Part shown: one piece after another, positions 1 through 6,136 of the stretch
Numbering within the stretch: the stretch's first letter is position 1
Layout: each line of letters starts with the position of its first letter
Assembly: GCA_903889605.1 (NCBI GenBank)
Contig: CAISYK010000941.1
Span: forward strand, 1 to 6,160
Direction of reading: 5' to 3'
Length of the DNA stretch: 6,160 nt
Source: an uncultured Bacteroidota bacterium
Lineage (GTDB): Bacteria; Bacteroidota; Bacteroidia; 2-12-FULL-35-15
Program-made: the position numbers and the translations under genes
The notes under the pieces: generated by a model
Told to the model about the DNA's origin: nothing
The model's input: only the letters and a program-made list of their open reading frames with translations
Database searches by the model: none

Positions 1-53
1 AAAAAATTAAAGTTGATACACGTACATCAGAATATTCTGAAAGAGTTAAATAA
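1..53 (+). CDS. efp: Elongation factor P, C-terminal end (partial)
   Basis: Reading codons from base 3 gives a 16-residue tail, KIKVDTRTSEYSERVK, followed by TAA at 51-53. This matches the conserved C-terminus of EF-P (usual form IKVDTRTGEY-ERVK), the end of its third OB-type domain. EF-P binds between the P and E sites of the ribosome and relieves stalling at polyproline stretches. The rest of the gene lies upstream of the window. The following gene is on the same strand 101 bases later; an efp followed by an LpxD-like acyltransferase gene is, as far as I recall, a common Bacteroidota arrangement, which supports both calls. The call rests on a short but distinctive stretch. The other forward frame that stays open here gives a sequence resembling nothing I know. 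Confidence 0.85.
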   Translation, partial: KIKVDTRTSEYSERVK

Positions 54-154
54 ATAAAAAAACTCCTAACCTGTCCGAAGAGGATGAACAATTCCTACTG
101 AGCCGTCGTATTTTGGCCTGAGCGTTTGTTTTTCTCCACTTTGGGGATGTAAGG
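54..154. other. Spacer between efp and the LpxD-like gene, relatively GC-rich
   Basis: This 101-base gap has no ORF of useful length. By my count about 47% of bases 61-154 are G or C, above the visibly AT-rich genes and the other gaps of this window. It contains an imperfect direct repeat: CTGAGC at 98-103 and again at 118-123, each followed by a similar GT- and T-rich stretch. I see no strong hairpin followed by a T-run, so no confident terminator for efp, and no full TAnnTTTG promoter element. Its role is unknown; the downstream gene may simply be co-transcribed with efp. Confidence 0.4.
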
Positions 155-1099
155 ATGGCCTATCCATCTATGAAATTAGAATTTCCACAAAAGTTAAAAG
201 ATATTGCTGCAATTATTAATTGCGGATTTGAAGGCAATGCTGATCATATTATCAACGGCTTAAATGAAATACACAAGGTTGAAAACGGTGATATAGTTTT
301 TGTTGACCATCCAAAGTATTATGATAAAGCCCTTAATTCAAAAGCGACAACCATTCTTATCAATAAAAAAGTAGAATGTCCTAAAGGAAAGGCCCTGCTT
401 GTTTCCGATGATCCCTTCAGAGATTATAATAAATTAGTTTTACATTTCTGCCCTGTAAATTATTCGCAAAAACCTATCAGCGATACGGCAAAAATAGGAA
501 TCAATACGGTGATTATGCCAGGCGTATATTTAGGAAATAATGTAACGGTAGGTGATAATTGTGTAATTCATCCAAATGTGGTTATTTATGATAATTGCCA
601 TTTGAGAAATAATGTAATAATACATGCCGGCACAGTTATAGGAGCTGATGCATTTTATTATAAAAAACGCAGTGACAAGTACGACAAAATGATTTCCTGC
701 GGCAGAGTAGTTATTGAAGACAATGTTGAAATTGGCGCTCTCTGCACTATAGATAAAGGAGTTTCGGCTGATACCATAATTGGTGCAGGAACTAAAATTG
801 ATAATCATGTGCAGATTGGCCATGATACAGTGGTTGGAAAAATGTGTTTAATGGCATCGCATGTAGGAGTTTCCGGAGTAGTTACTATTGGTGACGGTGC
901 CACACTGTGGGGGCAATCGGGAGTTAGAAGCGATGTTACAATAGGCAAAGGGGCAGCTTTGCTTGCGCAGTCCGGCTTAGGCGAAAGCATCCCAGACGGA
1001 AAAACATATTTCGGCACACCTGCCGGCGAGGCGAGAACTAAAATGAAAGAAGTTGCAGCATTAAAAATGCTGCCTGATTTATTAAAAAAACTGGCCTGA
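155..1099 (+). CDS. LpxD-type UDP-3-O-acylglucosamine N-acyltransferase (second, efp-linked paralog type)
   Basis: Predicted cytosolic, probably trimeric acyltransferase of 314 aa (309 if it starts at the ATG at 170). LpxD transfers a 3-hydroxyacyl chain from acyl carrier protein to the glucosamine amine of UDP-3-O-acylglucosamine, the third step of lipid A synthesis. Residues about 10-100 form the LpxD N-terminal uridine-binding domain; F49 and Y55 have the same six-residue spacing as the uracil-stacking Phe/Tyr pair described for LpxD. Residues about 108-290 are left-handed beta-helix hexapeptide repeats (IGxxxxI/V pattern). H223 in VQIGHDTVVG aligns with the catalytic His of LpxD (QIAHN in E. 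coli), and IGADAFYY matches the IGxDGFGY segment. The C-terminal helical tail is short. Bacteroidota often carry a canonical LpxD elsewhere plus this efp-linked version, so the exact substrate is uncertain and I give no symbol. Many relatives begin near the second Met (M6), so the start is open. No truncation seen. Confidence 0.88.
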   Translation: MAYPSMKLEFPQKLKDIAAIINCGFEGNADHIINGLNEIHKVENGDIVFVDHPKYYDKALNSKATTILINKKVECPKGKALLVSDDPFRDYNKLVLHFCPVNYSQKPISDTAKIGINTVIMPGVYLGNNVTVGDNCVIHPNVVIYDNCHLRNNVIIHAGTVIGADAFYYKKRSDKYDKMISCGRVVIEDNVEIGALCTIDKGVSADTIIGAGTKIDNHVQIGHDTVVGKMCLMASHVGVSGVVTIGDGATLWGQSGVRSDVTIGKGAALLAQSGLGESIPDGKTYFGTPAGEARTKMKEVAALKMLPDLLKKLA

Positions 1100-1172
1100 T
1101 ACATTTTGTGAATATTTGTTTACAAGCATGCAAACTGCTGCATTTTCAAATTAATAAATTATCTGATTATTA

Positions 1173-2396
1173 ATGTCTTCCGAAACAAATAATAATAGCT
1201 CAAAACGAATTAGGGACTTAAAGCTTAACTCGATTCTGCAGATTACAAAGGCTATTAACAATAATTTTTCTACCGGAAAATTATTGGAAATTTTCCGGGA
1301 AGTTCTTGAAACGCATTTAAAAATTGGGAAACTGGTTCTCTTCAGCCAAAGCGAAGAGGGCTGGAGCTGTATTTTAAAATACGGAGTAGGTGATGAATAT
1401 AATAATATTAATGTGGAACGTGATTTATTGCCTATCCGGGAAATAGGTACAATAAACTTTTCTGAACAAACGCTCAACAAATCATTTGAAATTTTAATTC
1501 CGGTATTTCATAAATCAAAACCCTTAGCTTATCTGCTTATTAGTGACCTGGAAGACAAACTTGAAGTAAGTCCGTCGATAAAACATCTGAATTTTGTACA
1601 AACACTTGCAAGTATCATTGTGGTGGCAATTGAAAACAAGAGACTTGCAAAAGAAAGCATACAGCAGGCTGCGATGAAAAAGGAGTTAGAGCTTGCATCA
1701 ATCATGCAGTCAATGTTATTCCCTAGCACTTTGCCAAACGACGCTCAATTGGATACCGCAGCGTTCTATTTACCTCACCAGGAAGTCGGCGGTGATTATT
1801 ACGATTTCATATGGCTGAATGAAAATGAATTCGCTTTCTGCGTTGCAGATGTTTCAGGCAAAGGTGTTGCGGCGGCTTTACTGATGTCTAACTTTCAGGC
1901 CAACCTGCGTGTATTATTCAATCATACAACATCTTTGACGGAACTTATCCATGAATTAAATACAAAAGTTTTGGCAAGTGCAAAAGGAGAGAAATTTATT
2001 ACATTGTTTATTGCGAAATACAATTTAGTAACACATACCCTCACCTATGTCAATGCCGCTCATAACCCACCGCTGATTGCCACAAAAAATTCCATAAGTG
2101 CTCTGAAAATAGGATGTACAGGTTTAGGGATGTTTGATGAAATAGAGAAAATTAAAGAAGGCATCTTAAATATTACCCAAGGGACAACAATAGTATGTTA
2201 TACAGACGGCGTAGTTGAATTAGAAAATGATAAAGGCGAAGACTACGGCATTGATTCGTTAAAAGAGCTTATAAAAAATAATCCTGATTTAGACATGAAG
2301 AGTTTAAATAATTTAATAATGGCATCCATTATAAATTACAAGCAAAGCAGGCCTTATATTGATGACATTGCCTTATTCAGCTTGAGAATTCACTAG
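1173..2396 (+). CDS. GAF domain-SpoIIE/PP2C-type serine/threonine protein phosphatase
   Basis: A 407-aa soluble phosphatase of the RsbU/SpoIIE (PP2C_SIG) type, with no signal peptide or membrane segment. Residues about 20-160 look like a GAF sensor domain, ending in the typical long helix (FVQTLASIIVVAIENKRL). Residues about 158-180 form a helical, probably coiled-coil linker that leads into the catalytic domain (about 180-405). The metal-binding motifs are all present: GGDYYD (D208), ADVSGKG (D226), NAAHNPP (around H297), YTDGV (D345) and YIDDIAL (D397/D398). The enzyme is therefore predicted active, with Mn2+ or Mg2+. Family members commonly dephosphorylate STAS-domain anti-sigma antagonists in partner-switching pathways, but no such partner, kinase or sigma factor is in this window. 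The start is well constrained: it is the first ATG after an in-frame TGA at 1164. The 73-base gap from the previous gene shows no clear promoter or terminator, so co-transcription is possible. No Shine-Dalgarno sequence is visible. Confidence 0.92.
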   Translation: MSSETNNNSSKRIRDLKLNSILQITKAINNNFSTGKLLEIFREVLETHLKIGKLVLFSQSEEGWSCILKYGVGDEYNNINVERDLLPIREIGTINFSEQTLNKSFEILIPVFHKSKPLAYLLISDLEDKLEVSPSIKHLNFVQTLASIIVVAIENKRLAKESIQQAAMKKELELASIMQSMLFPSTLPNDAQLDTAAFYLPHQEVGGDYYDFIWLNENEFAFCVADVSGKGVAAALLMSNFQANLRVLFNHTTSLTELIHELNTKVLASAKGEKFITLFIAKYNLVTHTLTYVNAAHNPPLIATKNSISALKIGCTGLGMFDEIEKIKEGILNITQGTTIVCYTDGVVELENDKGEDYGIDSLKELIKNNPDLDMKSLNNLIMASIINYKQSRPYIDDIALFSLRIH

Positions 2397-2412
2397 TCAC
2401 TTAGGTCAGATT

Positions 2413-2450
2413 GATTGCTGAAGCCAAGCCTCGATCGGCACTTCACAATC
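2413..2450. terminator. Hairpin between the convergent genes, possible terminator
   Basis: GATTG (2413-2417) pairs with CAATC (2446-2450) and TGAAG (2419-2423) pairs with CTTCA (2441-2445), leaving C2418 bulged. A small GCC/GGC pairing (2428-2430 with 2437-2439) is possible inside the loop. It sits where the phosphatase gene and the leftward ligase gene meet, and overlaps the stop codon of the latter (2449-2451). Neither side has a T-run, so it is not a canonical intrinsic terminator; the position is the main argument. Confidence 0.3.
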
Positions 2451-3912
2451 ATAAACTGGAAATCAACGCATCTTCCTTTTTCTCTTCCGCTTCCGCATTA
2501 ATGCTGCTATGGTATATATCTATTGCCACAAGCACAGCGATAAACCCCCAAAAAGGAACAGATGCTTTATCGGTATCTAAAAAATTATTTAAAGCTCCGT
2601 GTACAATATATGTAATAAAACCAAGTAGGGTCACTAATACTAATTTTTGGGTTTCATAATCCTTTACAGTGTAATACAATCTAAAACCCGTAGAAAGTGC
2701 AGATATGACAATGGCAAGGAACGTTAGAGTCCCCAATACGCCGGATTCGCATAATGGCCCGATATATTCACTATGGGCATTTCCCCTATCGCCCATGTTG
2801 GTGCTGATGATTGTTTTTTCCTGAGAATGCTGAAATGGTGCATATTCAAAACTATATGTTCCAGGGCCCCAGCCAAAAACAGGCCGTTCCTCAAACATAC
2901 GGAATGCTGCACTCCATCTATTCAAACGTTCGAGATTAGATGCGTCAGTAGAAATGTTGGAAATGGACTCTATGTGTTTATCAAAGTCTTGTGAAGCATC
3001 CTGCCTGTTTTTACCCAATTTCATTATAATATCAGTTTGATAGGCAAATAAAACAGCGCCGATTGCTGTTAAACCTATTAAAATGGTACGGAACTTAATT
3101 CGCATCAATAATAACAAATACGCCGCAAAAGCCACCACAAGGCTAAGCCATGCAGCCCGTGTATATGAAAAGACCAAGGAAATGACAAATATAACGAGGA
3201 ATAAAAATGCCACGAATTTAATACTTGCGGTATATTTTTTATTCATCACAAAAAATATCAAAGCAGGAAAAAACATAGCAAGCATAGCTCCGTAAATGGT
3301 ATGGTCGTTATAAAAAGGCGACATCACATAGTTTGCCGGAGCTTCTTCAAACCCCAGTAAATAGTGATTATACATAGTATAAAAAATGATAATTGTAAAA
3401 GGAATAATATACAGCCAATAAAATTTCTTAATATTTGTATACTCCCTAAACAATTGAGTGCATAAGAAATAAAAAGCAATTACAAACCATAAACGTGAAA
3501 TCAAAAATTTAAATGATACCACAGGTATTTCGCTGGTTATACATGTAATGAAAATCCACACTAAATTAATAATTATGGCAATGGTAATGGGGTGTTTCAT
3601 TACCTGCGTATCCATAGTGTTCTTATGTAATTGTTTAAGAAGGAAAATAATCATAATACCGAAAATTATTGGCTCGGTGGGTAAGCTTAGACCAAAACCT
3701 CCTTCCATGTGCTGGAGGTTTATAGCTAATGGGGTAAGAAAAACAACAACTAAAATAAGTTTATCTAATGAGAAAAGCGCCAGTAAAATAATCAATAATA
3801 CTGCAGGGATTAAATTAAAATAATAAAATTCCAAATAAGTACATACTGCATTAATTACTATAAATGCAGAACTTAATGCATATATCCACTTTATGTATTT
3901 AGAATCTAACAA
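2449..3912 (-). CDS. O-antigen ligase/polymerase family membrane protein (Wzy_C/WaaL-like)
   Basis: A 487-aa polytopic inner-membrane protein with about 11-12 hydrophobic segments and a large extracytoplasmic loop at roughly 300-390. Family members polymerise O-units (Wzy) or join finished chains to an acceptor (WaaL-type ligases) at the outer face of the inner membrane, using undecaprenyl-linked sugars. Characteristic features are SYTRAAWL (R252) at the end of a helix, the loop motif RPVFGWGPGTY (about 343-353), and GNAHSEYIGPLCESG with H380, matching the family's conserved loop histidine. The C-terminal tail is charged and cytoplasmic-looking. There is no ATG near the N-terminus: upstream of codon 1 the frame runs only six codons to a TAA, and the first in-frame Met is residue 69, inside the membrane region. 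TTG at 3912 is therefore the likely start. It is the last gene of a leftward set behind two chain-length proteins, which fits a Wzy polymerase, but sequence alone does not separate polymerase from ligase. Confidence 0.85.
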   Translation of the reverse strand: MLDSKYIKWIYALSSAFIVINAVCTYLEFYYFNLIPAVLLIILLALFSLDKLILVVVFLTPLAINLQHMEGGFGLSLPTEPIIFGIMIIFLLKQLHKNTMDTQVMKHPITIAIIINLVWIFITCITSEIPVVSFKFLISRLWFVIAFYFLCTQLFREYTNIKKFYWLYIIPFTIIIFYTMYNHYLLGFEEAPANYVMSPFYNDHTIYGAMLAMFFPALIFFVMNKKYTASIKFVAFLFLVIFVISLVFSYTRAAWLSLVVAFAAYLLLLMRIKFRTILIGLTAIGAVLFAYQTDIIMKLGKNRQDASQDFDKHIESISNISTDASNLERLNRWSAAFRMFEERPVFGWGPGTYSFEYAPFQHSQEKTIISTNMGDRGNAHSEYIGPLCESGVLGTLTFLAIVISALSTGFRLYYTVKDYETQKLVLVTLLGFITYIVHGALNNFLDTDKASVPFWGFIAVLVAIDIYHSSINAEAEEKKEDALISSL

Positions 3913-3931
3913 TTTTTTGTTTTTTATTATT

Positions 3932-3952
3932 TATAGACTGCTGCCGTCTATA
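3932..3952. repeat. Perfect 7-bp inverted repeat just upstream of the ligase/polymerase gene
   Basis: TATAGAC (3932-3938) and GTCTATA (3946-3952) are perfect inverted arms around the 7-base loop TGCTGCC. The element lies in the 114-base gap between the second co-polymerase gene and the ligase/polymerase gene, about 20 bases ahead of its TTG start. On the minus-strand transcript the hairpin is followed by an A-rich stretch rather than a U-run, so it is not a standard terminator. It could be a protein-binding site or an mRNA hairpin affecting processing or translation. Confidence 0.5.
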
Positions 3953-4026
3953 TGTTTTGAGAATTACTTTTGGCTTAATATCCTAAATTTAATTGTTTTT
4001 GCTTATCCGGAATAGTTTCGGCAATT

Positions 4027-4977
4027 CTAAATTTTATTTTTGATATTCAATATTACTATTAATAAAAACAAAAACAAATCAGCTGAAACAGCAGAACCAG
4101 CAACAATTAACCAGCGGATTGGATATGATTTTTTATCAGCAGGGTATGGCCTGCTTACAATATTTGTGTACGTTAGTTCCTTGCGCCAATCGCTCATTAC
4201 CTTATCATAATCCAATTTTGTAGTATTATAACTTTCTAGTAGAATATCAAATGTTTTTTTAGTTTGGTAACACTCGCCTCCTTTTTCCTCCAGGTTACGC
4301 ATAAAAGTGTCAATATCTTTTAAATTTTCCTTACGCGTGCCGCTGCTTAACGCTTTTAAATAATTTTTAGTAACTTCCTTTACTTGGATTTGGTAATCTA
4401 ATAATTGATATTTTACGCGCAGTTCCTGCAAAATAGAATTTACAGAATCAACTTGTTTCTTTTTTACAAGCAGCTGATTATGAACTATTGCCAGTACTTC
4501 TTTGGTTTTTTCCCTTTGAAGATTCCTTGCTTTCAAATTTAATCCATTTATAATTTCAAGCACCATGCCGCAAGCTATTTGAGGATCAGTATCAAATGCG
4601 GTAATTTCAATTGAGTTAAATTGTGTGCTTTTTACTTCTACATTTGATTCATAGGTTTTTATTAATTCAAAAAGCCCTGCTTTTACCGTTGTGTCGATAT
4701 CATAATGTGCAGCCAATTTAAATTTGCTGATTACCGAGCTGCGGATATCTGATGATTCTAATAATTGTAATAATTGTTCAGATGGGCTTTCTGAACTATA
4801 AGGAATAATGTTTGAAGGATATACAATTGCGAAGGATTTGTATGTAGACTTTATAAAAAACTCACTTGAAAAAACAGCAGAAAAAATAATTGCAGCAGCT
4901 GTGGTAATCAAAAAATGAAATTTCCATTTTAAAATTAGTTTAATAAAATAGTAATTACTTTCTAAATATTCCTTCAT
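4027..4977 (-). CDS. Wzz-type polysaccharide co-polymerase, shorter paralog
   Basis: A 316-aa inner-membrane protein with the PCP layout: a short cytoplasmic N-terminus, TM1 at about 21-38, a long periplasmic domain rich in predicted helix and coiled coil (about 155-275), then TM2 at about 289-311 and a tiny charged tail. The segment ahead of TM2, RPYPADKKSYPIRWLIV, is proline-containing, as in Wzz-like proteins. There is no Walker A motif or kinase extension, so this is not a Wzc/BY-kinase form. Such proteins oligomerise next to a Wzy polymerase and set the length of O-antigen or capsule chains. It shares with the upstream gene the motifs EQ-LQ-L-S-IR, HYDIDT and KKSYP-RWLIV, showing an old duplication. 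The ATG at 4977 is the only ATG after the upstream in-frame stop; the leader is A/T-rich with no Shine-Dalgarno. It lies 91 bases after the first co-polymerase gene and 114 before the ligase/polymerase gene. Confidence 0.82.
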   Translation of the reverse strand: MKEYLESNYYFIKLILKWKFHFLITTAAAIIFSAVFSSEFFIKSTYKSFAIVYPSNIIPYSSESPSEQLLQLLESSDIRSSVISKFKLAAHYDIDTTVKAGLFELIKTYESNVEVKSTQFNSIEITAFDTDPQIACGMVLEIINGLNLKARNLQREKTKEVLAIVHNQLLVKKKQVDSVNSILQELRVKYQLLDYQIQVKEVTKNYLKALSSGTRKENLKDIDTFMRNLEEKGGECYQTKKTFDILLESYNTTKLDYDKVMSDWRKELTYTNIVSRPYPADKKSYPIRWLIVAGSAVSADLFLFLLIVILNIKNKI

Positions 4978-5029
4978 AATATTTTGTATAAAAATTTCAA
5001 AAACAACTTCAAAAGATGTTATTTAAAAG

Positions 5030-5055
5030 TAATGTCGAAAAAAAATTTGACATTA
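5030..5055. repeat. Perfect 7-bp inverted repeat between the two co-polymerase genes
   Basis: TAATGTC (5030-5036) and GACATTA (5049-5055) are perfect inverted arms separated by 12 bases that are mostly A then T, so two further A-T pairs are possible inside. It starts 13 bases beyond the stop of the first co-polymerase gene and ends 52 bases before the start of the second. On the minus-strand transcript the stem is followed by CTTTTAAATAAC, a poor U-run, so at best a weak terminator or attenuator. A dimeric regulator site or an RNA-processing hairpin are alternatives. Confidence 0.45.
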
Positions 5056-5068
5056 AAATACGCCTTTA

Positions 5069-6085
5069 TTATTTGACTTTGAATTGTTTAATATTTTCAA
5101 TCAATAAAATACCAATTACAGCCATAAGCAATGAAGCCATAGTAGAAACTACAACGATTAACCAACGCACCGGATATGATTTTTTTTCAGCAGGGAAAGC
5201 ATTACTTACTACAAATTTTTGAGGAAGCACTTGTTCTACATCCACTTTTGTACCTTCATATTTTGTTTTAAGAAGGTTTAACTGTTTTCTCTGCAGCTCC
5301 AAATTATCACGTAATGAAACATAGGAACTGCCGTAGTTGCCGATAATTTTCAACTTTGCTTCAAGAGCTTTAATAGCTCGCTGATCTCCTTTTGAAATTG
5401 CGATTGCGTATTGCTCAGTAGTAACTTCTGATTGAGACTCATAATCATAAAGGCCATAACTGTTAATTACTTTGATAGAATCTGTCATTGCTTTTACTTC
5501 GGCATCTTTGTCGAAATATTCTTTTTTCACAATTCTCAAAGCCTGCGTTGCTCTTTCACGCTGCATGCGTATTTTGGTGGAATCATGTAAAGCTCCAATA
5601 TCATTAGCTATCAGCGCTGCCGTATCAGGGTTAATGTCCATTACCTCTATTTTAACCGACAAATATTCAGTTCTTTTAAAAGTAATATTACTCTGAAATT
5701 CATCATATAATTTGGTTCGTTTAAATTTATCTGCAGTATCTATATCGTAGTGCTTCATTAAATTGTATTTTTCACAGATTTTTGTTCTTATCTCATCAGA
5801 ATTTAAAATCTGAAGCATTTGTTCGGCTTCTTCCTCTGCACCAAACTCAAGAACATCATCCTGCTTAAAATTATTTTCACTTAACAGAGCTTTTGAAATG
5901 GAGCTTGTGGTTGCCGGGAATAAAATTACAGTTGATTTATATTTTTTCTGAATAGTGAATGAAATAATACTTGAAATTACAATAGCGCATACGCCTATAA
6001 TGACAAGCGATTTGCGCCATTTATAGATAAAATATAAAATATTTAAAGAGTTAAAATTTTCTGTATCTTGAGTTTTCGTGTCCAT
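5069..6085 (-). CDS. Wzz-type polysaccharide co-polymerase (chain-length determinant), longer paralog
   Basis: A 338-aa inner-membrane protein, apparently the first gene of the leftward operon. It has a polar N-terminus (1-20), TM1 at about 33-53, a periplasmic domain at about 55-300 with long helical segments around 165-215 and 240-285, and TM2 at about 313-330, ending in a basic tail. After TM1 comes YKSTVILFPAT, the usual beta-strand start of the Wzz fold, and before TM2 AFPAEKKSYPVRWLIV. No nucleotide-binding motif or kinase domain is present. The expected role is to control polymer length with a Wzy-type polymerase, which fits the third gene of the operon. Compared with its downstream paralog it has extra residues after the first strand (about 66-86) and a longer N-terminus. 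ATG at 6085 is the only ATG in this reading frame after the upstream in-frame stop near 6104. A candidate promoter lies about 30 bases upstream. Confidence 0.85.
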   Translation of the reverse strand: MDTKTQDTENFNSLNILYFIYKWRKSLVIIGVCAIVISSIISFTIQKKYKSTVILFPATTSSISKALLSENNFKQDDVLEFGAEEEAEQMLQILNSDEIRTKICEKYNLMKHYDIDTADKFKRTKLYDEFQSNITFKRTEYLSVKIEVMDINPDTAALIANDIGALHDSTKIRMQRERATQALRIVKKEYFDKDAEVKAMTDSIKVINSYGLYDYESQSEVTTEQYAIAISKGDQRAIKALEAKLKIIGNYGSSYVSLRDNLELQRKQLNLLKTKYEGTKVDVEQVLPQKFVVSNAFPAEKKSYPVRWLIVVVSTMASLLMAVIGILLIENIKQFKVK

Positions 6086-6116
6086 TATTATAAAATCTAA
6101 AATTTAATTGAGTTGA

Positions 6117-6124
6117 CAAAAATA
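6117..6124 (-). promoter_or_regulatory. Candidate Bacteroidota -7 promoter element for the polysaccharide operon
   Basis: On the minus strand these bases read TATTTTTG, a full match to the Bacteroidota -7 consensus TAnnTTTG. It lies 31 bases before the ATG at 6085, which would put transcription start near 6110 and give a leader of about 25 bases. I see no good TTG-type -33 element at the expected distance upstream, and the AT-rich sequence makes chance matches likely. Confidence 0.4.
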
Positions 6125-6136
6125 GAAAAATTTACT

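Noticed and set aside
530..1104. Minus-strand open frames of 97 and 99 aa
   Set aside because: Both are antisense to the hexapeptide-repeat part of the LpxD-like gene; the regular repeats create long antisense frames.
1100..1172. Promoter ahead of the phosphatase gene
   Set aside because: Near-matches such as TACATTTT and AATATTTG miss key bases of TAnnTTTG and have no paired upstream element.
2411..2659. 82-aa plus-strand open frame at the end of the phosphatase gene
   Set aside because: It lies almost wholly antisense to the C-terminal coding part of the ligase/polymerase gene and has no recognisable domain.
3548..3823. 91-aa plus-strand open frame
   Set aside because: Antisense to membrane helices of the ligase/polymerase; its composition reflects the reverse complement of hydrophobic codons.
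3913..4026. Intrinsic terminator after the shorter co-polymerase gene
   Set aside because: The hairpin at 3932-3952 is followed on the transcribed strand by an A-rich stretch, not U residues.
4027..6085. Possible tyrosine kinase (Wzc-like) in the co-polymerase genes
   Set aside because: Both proteins end right after TM2 and contain no Walker A or B motif or tyrosine cluster.
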